This document shows, piece after piece, positions 7,706-15,359 of a DNA stretch of 64,000 bases. Location: NCBI RefSeq assembly GCF_024169315.1, contig NZ_JALJWR010000001.1, forward strand, positions 1,881,501-1,945,500. The letters run 5' to 3'. Each line of letters begins with the position of its first letter. Positions within the stretch are counted from its first letter, which is position 1. Origin of the DNA: Pseudomonas migulae. Its GTDB lineage: Bacteria > Pseudomonadota > Gammaproteobacteria > Pseudomonadales > Pseudomonadaceae. The notes under the pieces are model-generated. The model was not told the origin of the DNA. It saw only the letters and a program-made list of their open reading frames with translations, and did not search any database. The position numbers and the translations under genes were made by a program.

Positions 7706-8485
7706 TCAACTCACGGCGATGAAATACCGCCCCGGCGTCACGCCAAATGCGCGCCGGAACATGGCAATGAACGCACTGACATTGTCGTAGCCCAGTTCCA
7801 GCGCGATGGTCGTCACCGGTACTTCTGCGGCGAGCAACTCCAGCGCCCGCAGCAAGCGTATGCGTTGGCGCCATTGGCTGAAGCTGAAGCCGGTTTCATC
7901 GACAAAACGCCGGGCAAGGGTCCTGGATGACAGACCTGCCCATTGTGCCCACTGCGCGAGGGAACGGTTGTCGGCAAGGTCGTCGGCCAGCGCCTGACCG
8001 ATCCGCCGCAGGCGCGGATCAAGCGGCAACGGCAGACCGAAGGGCTCGGCGGGCAGCGCCGCGACCTCATCAAGAATCAGGTGGGCGATCCGTTCCTGCC
8101 GTTGATCCAATGGTCCCTCGCCCCAGGTCGCCGCCCGATTGACGGCTTCACGAAGCAAACCCGAGGTCGCGATGATGCAGGGTTGCCCCGGCAACTCGGC
8201 ACAGCCAGGCGCGGACACGTAGACACTCCAGCCTTGGAACGGACCATGGGAGCGCAAGCCATGCACACAGTCCGGTGGAATCCATACCGCATGGGTCGCC
8301 GGCACCACCCAGTGATGGTCAGCCGCCTCCACCGTCAACAGCCCGCGCCGTGCCCCCAGCAATTGCCCGCGCGCATGCCGGTGGGGAGCGCGGGTTCGCT
8401 CTATCGGGCTGTTCAGGACCGAAACAATCACCAGAGGCCCTGTGGAGGATTGCGCTTTTTCAACAGGTATCAGCGATATAGCCAT
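7706..8485 (-). CDS. AraC-family transcriptional regulator with N-terminal cupin
   Basis: The roughly 259-residue protein has an N-terminal cupin-like sensor half (PHRHARGQLLGARRG, PATHAVWIPP) and a C-terminal double helix-turn-helix (LAQWAQWAGLSSRTLARRF, then VTTIALELGYDNVSAFIAMFRRAFGVTPGRY). This layout matches NimR-type regulators that often control a neighbouring exporter or enzyme. The ATG at 8485 was preferred; a GTG at 8497 would add four residues and no clear Shine-Dalgarno separates the two. It is directly upstream of the DapF-like gene on the same strand. The effector is unknown. Confidence 0.87.
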   Translation of the reverse strand: MAISLIPVEKAQSSTGPLVIVSVLNSPIERTRAPHRHARGQLLGARRGLLTVEAADHHWVVPATHAVWIPPDCVHGLRSHGPFQGWSVYVSAPGCAELPGQPCIIATSGLLREAVNRAATWGEGPLDQRQERIAHLILDEVAALPAEPFGLPLPLDPRLRRIGQALADDLADNRSLAQWAQWAGLSSRTLARRFVDETGFSFSQWRQRIRLLRALELLAAEVPVTTIALELGYDNVSAFIAMFRRAFGVTPGRYFIAVS

Positions 8486-8576
8486 TGGCAGCTTCACGTT
8501 ATCGAATGGCCCGGATAGCGCAGTTTAGCCATTAGCAACGCATTAAGCTGAGCGCTCATTCCCTGGAGCCTCAACC

Positions 8577-8873
8577 ATGCGCGCCGAAGACCTGCTTCCC
8601 GACGATCAAAACCAAAGCCAATTCAAAGGAACTGTCGTGCGCAAAGGCACGGTCGGGGCCTTTCTGATCAATGCCCGAACGCTGAGCGATCCCCAGACAC
8701 CCGAGAGCCAACGCCTTGCTGCGACTCAAGACATTCTCCAGGCATTGCCGGCGCTACGGGCGCTGGGGCTGTTCGAACTGATGCAGGTGCGGGACCCGGT
8801 ACTTCGGACGTTGTGCGAACACGATCAAGGCAATTCGACAGACTATAGATCGGTCATCCTTAATCGCGAATAG
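8577..8873 (+). CDS. Hypothetical protein, 98 residues
   Basis: I do not recognise this protein. It is small and soluble, without signal peptide or membrane helix, and reads MRAEDLLPDDQNQSQFKG at the start. The middle has an ESQRLAATQDILQALPALRALGLFELMQVRDPVLR helical region, quoted here only in part as QDILQALPALRALGLFELM. The gene has normal codon use, a GGAG upstream of its ATG, and stands alone, divergent from the AraC gene and followed by a perfect hairpin at 8881. It may be a conserved Pseudomonas hypothetical. Confidence 0.6.
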   Translation: MRAEDLLPDDQNQSQFKGTVVRKGTVGAFLINARTLSDPQTPESQRLAATQDILQALPALRALGLFELMQVRDPVLRTLCEHDQGNSTDYRSVILNRE

Positions 8874-8880
8874 GTCTAGG

Positions 8881-8904
8881 TCTGCTGTCATTTATGACAG
8901 CAGA
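8881..8904. terminator. Perfect 10-bp hairpin between two rightward genes
   Basis: TCTGCTGTCA, loop TTTA, TGACAGCAGA. There is no T run after it, so it may be a weak terminator or a dyad operator for the next gene. Confidence 0.5.
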
Positions 8905-8960
8905 CAATCCTTAGAACCGGCCGCAGAGTAAGTGCTTTAGATCTGAAAAGAGGACGCGGC

Positions 8961-9608
8961 ATGAGCAGCAAACACTCCCCCATGTCCACGCTGTACCGCG
9001 AAGGCCGTAAGAATTTTACCGACCTGGTTCCGGACGGCGGCGCTCGCCTGGATGCACTCTTTCACACGGTTCCGGCGTTGGGGGAACTGGCAGTCGGTGT
9101 CGTTTACGGCTATTTGCATGATCGTCCCGCACTGGATCCGCGCCTGGGCGAAGCAGTATCGCTCGCCGCGATTGTTGCCGCCGGCATGACAGGGCCACCC
9201 TTGAGTGTGCATTTCAAAACAGGGCTGGCCGCGGGGCTCGCACCGGGAGAGATCACGGAAATAGTGTTGCGAGCTTCAGCATTTACCGGTTTCCCGAGAG
9301 CGGTCGCTACAGCCGACCAGCTCAATCGATTGTTTGACGAAGCCGGAATGGATTCACCACCCGTGCCTTCACCGCGCGAGGTGGCGCTAGCGTTTTGCGA
9401 GCAAGTCCGCAGCGGGGCATCGCATGGCGTCAGTCCCGCAATCAAACGGCTGCTGCGCCATTCACATTGCCTTTCGGTTCAGGCGACAACCGCCAACGCC
9501 GTCATGGTTGAATGTTTCGATGAAAAGTCTGCACTTCCCAAGGCGATTTTGCATATTCAGGTGGAAGGCACTCAGGTCGCCACAGTGACGCGTTATGCAG
9601 CTCGTTGA
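8961..9608 (+). CDS. Carboxymuconolactone decarboxylase-family protein without CxxC
   Basis: The 215-residue protein has an N-terminal CMD/AhpD-like helical domain (RLDALFHTVPALGELAVG, PRLGEAVSLAAIVAAGM, HFKTGLAAGLAPGEITEIV). The C-terminal part, from about residue 130, ends in a beta-rich stretch (AILHIQVEGTQVATVTRYAA). AhpD-type peroxidases use a CxxC pair at the helix after the conserved Glu. Here that position reads AAIVAAGMTGPP, so the protein is not a classical AhpD. The ATG at 8961 has GAGGA before it. It is a single gene between a hypothetical gene and the MFS gene. Function unknown. Confidence 0.7.
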   Translation: MSSKHSPMSTLYREGRKNFTDLVPDGGARLDALFHTVPALGELAVGVVYGYLHDRPALDPRLGEAVSLAAIVAAGMTGPPLSVHFKTGLAAGLAPGEITEIVLRASAFTGFPRAVATADQLNRLFDEAGMDSPPVPSPREVALAFCEQVRSGASHGVSPAIKRLLRHSHCLSVQATTANAVMVECFDEKSALPKAILHIQVEGTQVATVTRYAAR

Positions 9609-9806
9609 CCAACGAACTCTCGTTATCAGTTTTTCGATTCACAGTGGAAATCAAAATCCAGGCCTCGGGATTCCGGCAATCCAGGAAAAAAGCATTCAAT
9701 GATCCATCGTGGTCGCGCACACTGCGCATCCCTGCGGACGTGATATCGAACCTCACCGGTGAGTCACTGTCCCTTGGGGACGCGACGTTTTTTGCCAAGG
9801 ATCGAT

Positions 9807-10958
9807 ATGACCAACCTCAACACCCAGACCACCTTCGTGCCCGGTCGCCTGGAACAGATGTCCACGCGCGTGGCTTTTTTCATCGCCGGGTTCGGGATTG
9901 CCGCGTGGGCGCCGCTGGTGCCTTACGCCAAGGCGCGGGCCGGGCTGGATGAAGGGACCCTCGGTTTGCTGTTGTTGTGCCTGGGAGTGGGCTCGATTCT
10001 GGCAATGCCGATGGCCGGGATTCTGGCCACGCGTTTCGGTTGCCGGAGGGTGGCGGTCGGCGGGACGCTGTTGATCTGTGCGGCGCTGCCGCTGTTGGCG
10101 ACGGTGTCGTCGATTCCGGCGCTGATCGCCGCGTTGTTCATGTTCGGCGCGGGCCTGGGCACGGTGGATTCAACGGTGAACCTGCAAGCGGTGATCGTCG
10201 AACGGGCCAGCGGCAAGACCATGATGTCCGGGTTTCACGGGATGTTCAGCCTTGGCGGGATTGTCGGCGCGGCGGGTGTCAGCGGTTTGCTCGGCTTGGG
10301 CCTTTCACCGCTGGGGGCTATGGCGGTGGTGATTGTCGTATTGTTGCTGGCCTTGCTCAAAGCCGCGCCGCACTTGTTGCCTTATGGCAGCGAAAGCTCG
10401 GGACCTGCGTTTGCCATTCCCCACGGCATCGTGCTGTTCATCGGCGGCATGTGTTTCATCGTGTTCCTCGCCGAAGGCGCAGCGCTCGACTGGAGCGCGG
10501 TATTCCTCGCACAGGAACGCGGGATCGACACGGCGTATGCAGGCTTGGGATATGCCGCGTTTGCGCTGACCATGACCGTCGGCCGGTTGACCGGAGACGC
10601 GATTGTCCACCGCCTCGGCGCAACACGGGTGGTCGTGTTCGGTGGGCTGACGGCCGCCGGGGGCCTGTTTCTGGCGACCTTCGCACCGAACTGGGAGTTG
10701 GCGCTGGTGGGTTACGCGCTGCTGGGGGCGGGTTGTTCGAACATCGTGCCCGTGCTGTACACCGCCGTGGGCAAACAGACGGTGATGCCGGAAAGCGTGG
10801 CCGTGCCGGCCATTACGACGCTGGGTTATGCGGGGATTCTGGCGGGGCCTGCGTTGATCGGGTTCATCGCCCACGGCAGCAGCTTGAGTTTTGCCTTCGG
10901 GCTGATGGCGCTGTTGCTGGTGGCGGTGGCCATTGGCGGGAAAGTGTTGAAAGTTTAA
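9807..10958 (+). CDS. MFS transporter (YbjJ-like)
   Basis: This 383-residue membrane protein has about 12 helices. Family marks are the FGCRRVAVGG loop after helix 2, a FGAGLGTVDSTVNLQAV stretch in helix 4, and GFHGMFSLGGIVGAAG in helix 5, which resemble E. coli YbjJ-type MFS proteins of unknown substrate. The ATG at 9807 (MTNLNTQ) was chosen because GGATCG precedes it; a start 17 residues further in is possible. The 198 bp upstream shows no gene that I can support. It converges with fecA across a REP pair. Confidence 0.85.
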   Translation: MTNLNTQTTFVPGRLEQMSTRVAFFIAGFGIAAWAPLVPYAKARAGLDEGTLGLLLLCLGVGSILAMPMAGILATRFGCRRVAVGGTLLICAALPLLATVSSIPALIAALFMFGAGLGTVDSTVNLQAVIVERASGKTMMSGFHGMFSLGGIVGAAGVSGLLGLGLSPLGAMAVVIVVLLLALLKAAPHLLPYGSESSGPAFAIPHGIVLFIGGMCFIVFLAEGAALDWSAVFLAQERGIDTAYAGLGYAAFALTMTVGRLTGDAIVHRLGATRVVVFGGLTAAGGLFLATFAPNWELALVGYALLGAGCSNIVPVLYTAVGKQTVMPESVAVPAITTLGYAGILAGPALIGFIAHGSSLSFAFGLMALLLVAVAIGGKVLKV

Positions 10959-10960
10959 AA

Positions 10961-11060
10961 GCTTCGCGGGCAAGCCTCGCTCCTACAGGGGATCGTCTGC
11001 GTGCACAGTATCTGTGCGCGCCACCGAACAACTGTAGGAGCGAGGCTTGCCCGCGAAAGC
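10961..11060. repeat. REP doublet, second sequence class
   Basis: The arms read GCGGGCAAGCCTCGCTCCTA and TAGGAGCGAGGCTTGCCCGC, inverted around about 50 nt. This is the GTAGGAGCGAGGCTTGC class, distinct from the commoner GTGGGAGCGGGCTTGC class. It lies between the converging MFS gene and fecA. Confidence 0.87.
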
Positions 11061-11110
11061 GGTGTGTCAGGCTACCTATCTATCAACTGAAAGACAGTCA
11101 CCCAGGTCTA

Positions 11111-13534
11111 TCAGAACCCAACGCTGGCCTGCACAAAGAACGTGCGCGGCGCCCCGACGTACATGCCCGAGTTGTTGTCGCTGGAGCGGGTGAAGTACTG
11201 CTTGTCGAAGATGTTTTTCACCCCGGCACCGACCTTCAGGTTCGACAACTGCGCACCAAAGTCATAACCGCCCCGCACGTTCCAGGTGACGTAACCCGGA
11301 ATGTCGCCGTACTGGCCGTCGGCGGTGCCTTCGGTGATGTAGTTGTTGGTGAAGCTGCCATCGGCATTCACCGCAACGCCCGGCGAGCGCTGTTTGGACT
11401 GGGCGAACGCATCGAGGTTGTAAGTCCAGCGGTCGATGTCGTAACGCAGGCCGGCGGTCGCTACCTGACGCGAGTAGAACGGCAGGTCACGGCCCTTGAA
11501 GCCCGGAATCTCCCCTTCATAAACGGCACGGGTGTAGGTGATCCCGGCGTTGGCGGTCAGGCCGTCGAGCCGTGGGTCCAGTGCCGCCATGTCGTAGTGG
11601 ACCGAAGCCTCGATGCCCTGGTGCGTGGTCGCGCCGAGGTTGGTCCAGCCTGCGTCGTTGCTGATGTACTGCAACTCTTTATCGAAGTCGATGTAGAACA
11701 GCGTCACTTCGCCGCCCCACACGTCATCGTTGTAACGGGTGCCGACCTCATAGGTCTTGGCCTTCTCCGGCTCCAGGCCATTGGCGGGTTCGTCACCCGT
11801 GCCACCTTGGCCAAGCTGGAAATACTGCAGGCTGCCGAACGAGGTTTCGTAGTTGGCGAACAGCTTCCAGGCATCGGAGATGTGATACATCACGCTCAAG
11901 GCCGGCAGCGGCTCGTTGCTTTCGATGCTGCGGTTCTTTTCCGGCACGCGCTTGCCGGCGGTGTCGAGCACGGGGCGATCGTGCCAGTCGGTGCTGATGT
12001 GTTCGAAACGGATACCGGGCGTGATGGTCCAGTTGCCGACGTCGATTTTGTTGTCGATGTACACCGAGTTGGCTTCAGTGCCGCCAGTGCGGTCCTGATA
12101 GACATGGCCGTCCGAGGCCTTGGTCACGACCGGCTCGTTGTTGACCAGCGCCAGACGGCTGGCCTCTTCGTGCATGGCTTCCTTGAGGTAGCGATAACCG
12201 ACGCTGACTTCCTGGGTGGTCGGACCGACGTCGAACACATGGGACACTCGCGGTTCGATGCCGAGGGTGTAGTAAGTGCGCGGGAACGAGCCGAGGGTCT
12301 TTTGATCGCGGGCGGCGATGTTGCTGCCACGGAAGCTGTCGGAGTAGTAGGTCAGCACTTCGGCCTGGGTGCGGTCATCGATCTGCCGCGTCCACTTGAA
12401 CGAGATGTCCTTGCGGCGTCCGCTGAAGTTGTCGTTGTTGCGGTCGGACTGAAACGGATTGGCGTCGTATTGCGCCTGGGTCAGGCCGCCGGGCATGTCG
12501 GCGCTGGCGTCGTAGTAATGCAGGTTGAGGCTGAAATCGTCGACATCGGTCGGTGCCCAGTGGGTCTTGAGAATCACGTCGTCGATGTCGTTGCCGTTGT
12601 TGCGCTCGCGGTAACCGTTGCCGTTCACGCCCGAGTACAACAGCGCCACGCCAATGCCGTTGTCCGCGGTGCCGCCGACGAACGCCGTATCGATGTGCTT
12701 CCAGCCACCGTGCTGGGAGGTTTCCAGGGTGGTGCCGATTTCAGCGGAGGCTTTTTCCGGGATGGCGCGGGTCACGAAGTTGATCACACCGCCGACGTTC
12801 TGCGGTCCGTAGCGCACGGAACCGGCGCCGCGAACCACGTCGATGCTCTCAAGGTTGCCCGAGGAGATCGGTGCCATGGACAGCTGTGGCTGGCCATAAG
12901 GGGCAAACGCTGCCGGCACGCCGTCGATCAGCACGGTGGAGCGCGGCGACAGGCGCGACGTCAGGCCACGTACGCCGACGTTCAGGGAAATGTCGCTGCC
13001 GCCGGTGCCGTTGGCTTCCTGCACTTGCACGCCGGGTACACGCTTCAACACGTCACCGACGTTCATCGCACCCTGCTCGACCATGGCTTCACGACGAATC
13101 ACCGTCCGTGCGCCAGGGTGGTTTTGCACCACGGCGGCATCGGCGTCTCCGAGCCAGTCGCCGACCACCTTGATGTCGGTCACGCCCAGTTCCAGCGGGC
13201 CGTTGGCGGCGGCAGTCGGCACCGGGGTCAGGGTCACCGAACCCTCGTCGATCTGATACTCGAGGCCACTGCCTTGCAGCAACTGGCGCAGGGCCTGTTC
13301 CGGCGAAAGGTTGCCGTCCACCGCCGGCGCTTGTTTGCCAGCGACCAGTGCAGGACTGAAAAAAACCTGCAACGAGGTTTGCTGGCCCAGTTCACTCAGC
13401 GCCTGACCCAAGGGTTGCGCCGGGATGTGGATCGCGTCGGCAGCAAAGGCCTGAGGCAGCACAACGTTGACCGCCAGCGCGAGGGACAGCGGTAACCAAA
13501 GGGATTTGTTGTTTTTAGCGGTGGATTTTTTCAC
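11111..13534 (-). CDS. fecA: Ferric citrate-type TonB-dependent receptor FecA
   Basis: The 807-residue outer-membrane receptor has a signal peptide (to about AFAA), an STN signalling domain (about 35-105), a plug domain, and a 22-strand barrel ending in Phe (QASVGF). Its plug matches E. coli FecA unusually well: VVGDWLGDA, STVLIDGVPAAFAPYGQPQ, IDVVRGAGSVRYGPQ and NFVTRAIP. The STN domain means it signals to the FecR/FecI pair encoded just upstream on the same strand. Import energy comes from TonB. The substrate, iron citrate, is inferred from similarity. A candidate ECF promoter lies at 13602-13626. Confidence 0.93.
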   Translation of the reverse strand: MKKSTAKNNKSLWLPLSLALAVNVVLPQAFAADAIHIPAQPLGQALSELGQQTSLQVFFSPALVAGKQAPAVDGNLSPEQALRQLLQGSGLEYQIDEGSVTLTPVPTAAANGPLELGVTDIKVVGDWLGDADAAVVQNHPGARTVIRREAMVEQGAMNVGDVLKRVPGVQVQEANGTGGSDISLNVGVRGLTSRLSPRSTVLIDGVPAAFAPYGQPQLSMAPISSGNLESIDVVRGAGSVRYGPQNVGGVINFVTRAIPEKASAEIGTTLETSQHGGWKHIDTAFVGGTADNGIGVALLYSGVNGNGYRERNNGNDIDDVILKTHWAPTDVDDFSLNLHYYDASADMPGGLTQAQYDANPFQSDRNNDNFSGRRKDISFKWTRQIDDRTQAEVLTYYSDSFRGSNIAARDQKTLGSFPRTYYTLGIEPRVSHVFDVGPTTQEVSVGYRYLKEAMHEEASRLALVNNEPVVTKASDGHVYQDRTGGTEANSVYIDNKIDVGNWTITPGIRFEHISTDWHDRPVLDTAGKRVPEKNRSIESNEPLPALSVMYHISDAWKLFANYETSFGSLQYFQLGQGGTGDEPANGLEPEKAKTYEVGTRYNDDVWGGEVTLFYIDFDKELQYISNDAGWTNLGATTHQGIEASVHYDMAALDPRLDGLTANAGITYTRAVYEGEIPGFKGRDLPFYSRQVATAGLRYDIDRWTYNLDAFAQSKQRSPGVAVNADGSFTNNYITEGTADGQYGDIPGYVTWNVRGGYDFGAQLSNLKVGAGVKNIFDKQYFTRSSDNNSGMYVGAPRTFFVQASVGF

Positions 13535-13601
13535 GTCGAACGTAGTCCTGTGGATCGCAAGAGTGTGCGCTTGTTAATGCAAACCAGTTGCAGTTGGACA
13601 G

Positions 13602-13626
13602 GAAGACGATCAACTCGAAAAAAACC
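13602..13626 (-). promoter_or_regulatory. Candidate FecI-type promoter for fecA
   Basis: On the minus strand a GGTTTTTTTT block is followed about 9 nt later by CGTCTT, about 68 nt ahead of the fecA start. A T-rich -35 with GTCT-like -10 fits what is known of FecI-type sigma factors. The second TonB receptor gene also has a T run of this kind at 48377. Inference only. Confidence 0.35.
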
Positions 13627-13631
13627 TGAAT

Positions 13632-14615
13632 CTATTTTGAAATTATTTCCTGGCTGCCGTCATCGAGGGTGCGCACGGCCACCGGCAGGATGTTGGGCAA
13701 GGCCTTGAGCAGCGCGTCGGTGTTGTCGGACTTGAACACGCTGGTCAGGCGCAGATTGCCGACTTTGTCGTTGCCGACGGTGAGGGGTTTCTCCCGATAG
13801 CGCGACACTTCCTCGGCCACGTCGGCGAGGCTGGCGTTGTTGAACACCAGTTTGCCGCTGCGCCAGGCGGTCAGTTCCGCCGGGTTGACGGCATACGCCG
13901 CCGCGACGGTGCCCTGGGCATCGACACGTGTACCGAGGCCGGCGGTGAGGCTGATGAATTCGTTGTCGGGCGCACCGCGTCCCTGAACCTTGACCGTGCC
14001 CTGCTCCACCACGACCCGGGTGTCGCTGACGCCGCGACGCACATCGAAGCGGGTGCCGGTGACTGTGACCTTGCCACTGCCCGCCTGGACCACGAACGGT
14101 CGATCACTGTCGTGGGCGACGCTGAACATCGCCTCGCCTTCCGTCAGCTCAATGTCTCGATGGCCTTTTTCATAGCGCACCTGAAGGCGGCTGCGGCTGT
14201 TCAGATCGATCACCGAACCGTCCGGCAACGCCACTTGGCGACGTTCGCCCGGCGCCGTGGAAAATTCGGCGGTGTAAGGCGCGGGTTGATTCAAACCGCT
14301 GAACAGCCCCAGGCCGAGCGCCACGGCCAATACACTGGCGGCCACCGCATAACGCACCAGTGGGCGGCGTTTGTTGCGGGTCGGCGGGGTTTCACACAAG
14401 GCTTGCAGACGCGCGGCGGGCACAAGATCCGCCGCCGACCACAAGCCCTGAAGCAACTGAAACTCGTCGCGATGCTGAGGGTGTTCGTTCAGCCAGCGTT
14501 CGAAGCGCTGCTGTTCTTCGACGTCAATGGCTGGTTCCTGCAAACGCACAAACCAGTGCGCTGCCTCATCGCGAACCGTTGTTTGCCCGCACGCGCAATC
14601 ACGAGTATCCATCAT
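13632..14615 (-). CDS. fecR: FecR-family anti-sigma/sigma regulator
   Basis: The 327-residue inner-membrane protein relays the receptor signal to the ECF sigma factor. The N-terminal cytoplasmic part contains the FecR_N pattern (AAHWFVRLQEP, FERWLNEHPQHRDEF). One membrane helix follows (YAVAASVLAVALGLGLFSGL, about 89-108), then a periplasmic FecR domain (APGERRQVALPDGSVIDLN) and an STN-like end (LADVAEEVSRYREKPL). Two ATG codons (14615, 14612) are both possible after AGGAA. It sits 40 nt after fecI and about 100 nt before fecA in the same orientation. Confidence 0.92.
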   Translation of the reverse strand: MMDTRDCACGQTTVRDEAAHWFVRLQEPAIDVEEQQRFERWLNEHPQHRDEFQLLQGLWSAADLVPAARLQALCETPPTRNKRRPLVRYAVAASVLAVALGLGLFSGLNQPAPYTAEFSTAPGERRQVALPDGSVIDLNSRSRLQVRYEKGHRDIELTEGEAMFSVAHDSDRPFVVQAGSGKVTVTGTRFDVRRGVSDTRVVVEQGTVKVQGRGAPDNEFISLTAGLGTRVDAQGTVAAAYAVNPAELTAWRSGKLVFNNASLADVAEEVSRYREKPLTVGNDKVGNLRLTSVFKSDNTDALLKALPNILPVAVRTLDDGSQEIISK

Positions 14616-14655
14616 GGAAGTTCCTGTTTGGCTGGGGGTGAGAAGGCGCGGCCGA

Positions 14656-15156
14656 TCATGATTGCAGTCCGTCGAGGCGGTCGCGCAGATGCCGCAGGGT
14701 GCGGATCATATACTTTTCCACCATGTTCTTGGACAGTCCCAGGCGTTCGGCGATTTCGGCCTGGGTCAGGCCTTCGATCTTCTGCCAGACAAACACCTTG
14801 CGACAATTGACCGGCAACTCGGTGAGCGCCCGTTCGATGGAATCAGCCAACTGGATCGCCTGCATGAAATGCTCCGGGTCGCCGGACGACGACACACTGT
14901 GATCGATCGCCTCCGACTCCATGGCGCCCCGCCGATCCTCACGCCGATAACCGTCTACCGCGATGTTGCGCGCGGTCTGGTGCAAGTACGCCCGAGGTTG
15001 TTCCACCGCTGCCGAATCGGACTCAAGCACCCGCACGAAGGTGTCGTGGGCCAGATCCTCGGCCTGCTGACGATTTCTCAGGCGACGGGTCCAGGTGCCA
15101 ACCAACTCTTCGTAATGCTCGAAAAAGCCGTGTCTGCGGGGCAGCTTGGGGGTCAT
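14656..15156 (-). CDS. fecI: ECF sigma factor FecI
   Basis: The 166-residue protein has sigma region 2 (QAEDLAHDTFVRVLE) and region 4 (LTELPVNCRKVFVWQ, then GLTQAEIAERLGLSKNMVEKYM), as in FecI. It directs RNA polymerase to the fecA promoter when FecR is activated by the loaded receptor. It is first in the leftward fecI-fecR-fecA order. A weak Fur-like dyad is present about 30 bp upstream, consistent with iron repression, but this is not strong. Confidence 0.93.
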   Translation of the reverse strand: MTPKLPRRHGFFEHYEELVGTWTRRLRNRQQAEDLAHDTFVRVLESDSAAVEQPRAYLHQTARNIAVDGYRREDRRGAMESEAIDHSVSSSGDPEHFMQAIQLADSIERALTELPVNCRKVFVWQKIEGLTQAEIAERLGLSKNMVEKYMIRTLRHLRDRLDGLQS

Positions 15157-15184
15157 TGCGGTGTGCTGTGAAGACGGGGCGTGA

Positions 15185-15203
15185 ATAGTAATGCTTCCTA
15201 TTA
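15185..15203. promoter_or_regulatory. Weak Fur-box candidate upstream of fecI
   Basis: The 19-mer AATAGTAATGCTTCCTATT has dyad ends (AATAG/CTATT) and matches the classical Fur consensus at about 10 of 19 positions. The location suits Fur control of fecI. Match quality is low. Confidence 0.3.
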
Positions 15204-15275
15204 ACCGGAAGCAATGGATTCCAATCCAAGGCAGATCAACGGGAAAGTTGATTTAGGCACGGAGCCAAAGGATTC

Positions 15276-15291
15276 TGGCAGGCATCCAAAA
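15276..15291 (+). promoter_or_regulatory. Candidate FeaR site upstream of tynA
   Basis: TGGCA, eight bases, then AAA, located 69 nt before the tynA ATG. As I remember it, the E. coli FeaR site model is TGNCA-N8-AAA. The regulator gene feaR lies just beyond tynA. A short motif like this can occur by chance. Confidence 0.35.
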
Positions 15292-15359
15292 GAAGCCATC
15301 CACTGGCTGTAGCAAAGTGTGCTAATGCCAGTCACCGGCTTTCGTCCAGGAACCCAGAC

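Noticed and set aside
9609..9806. Possible small gene between the CMD-type gene and the MFS gene
   Set aside because: An open frame exists but crosses into the MFS gene in another phase and has no start signal or family match.
9977..13495. A 1172-codon rightward open frame running through the MFS gene and antisense to fecA
   Set aside because: It has no family resemblance, is rich in Arg and Gly-type residues typical of shadow frames in high-GC DNA, and is fully explained by the two real genes.
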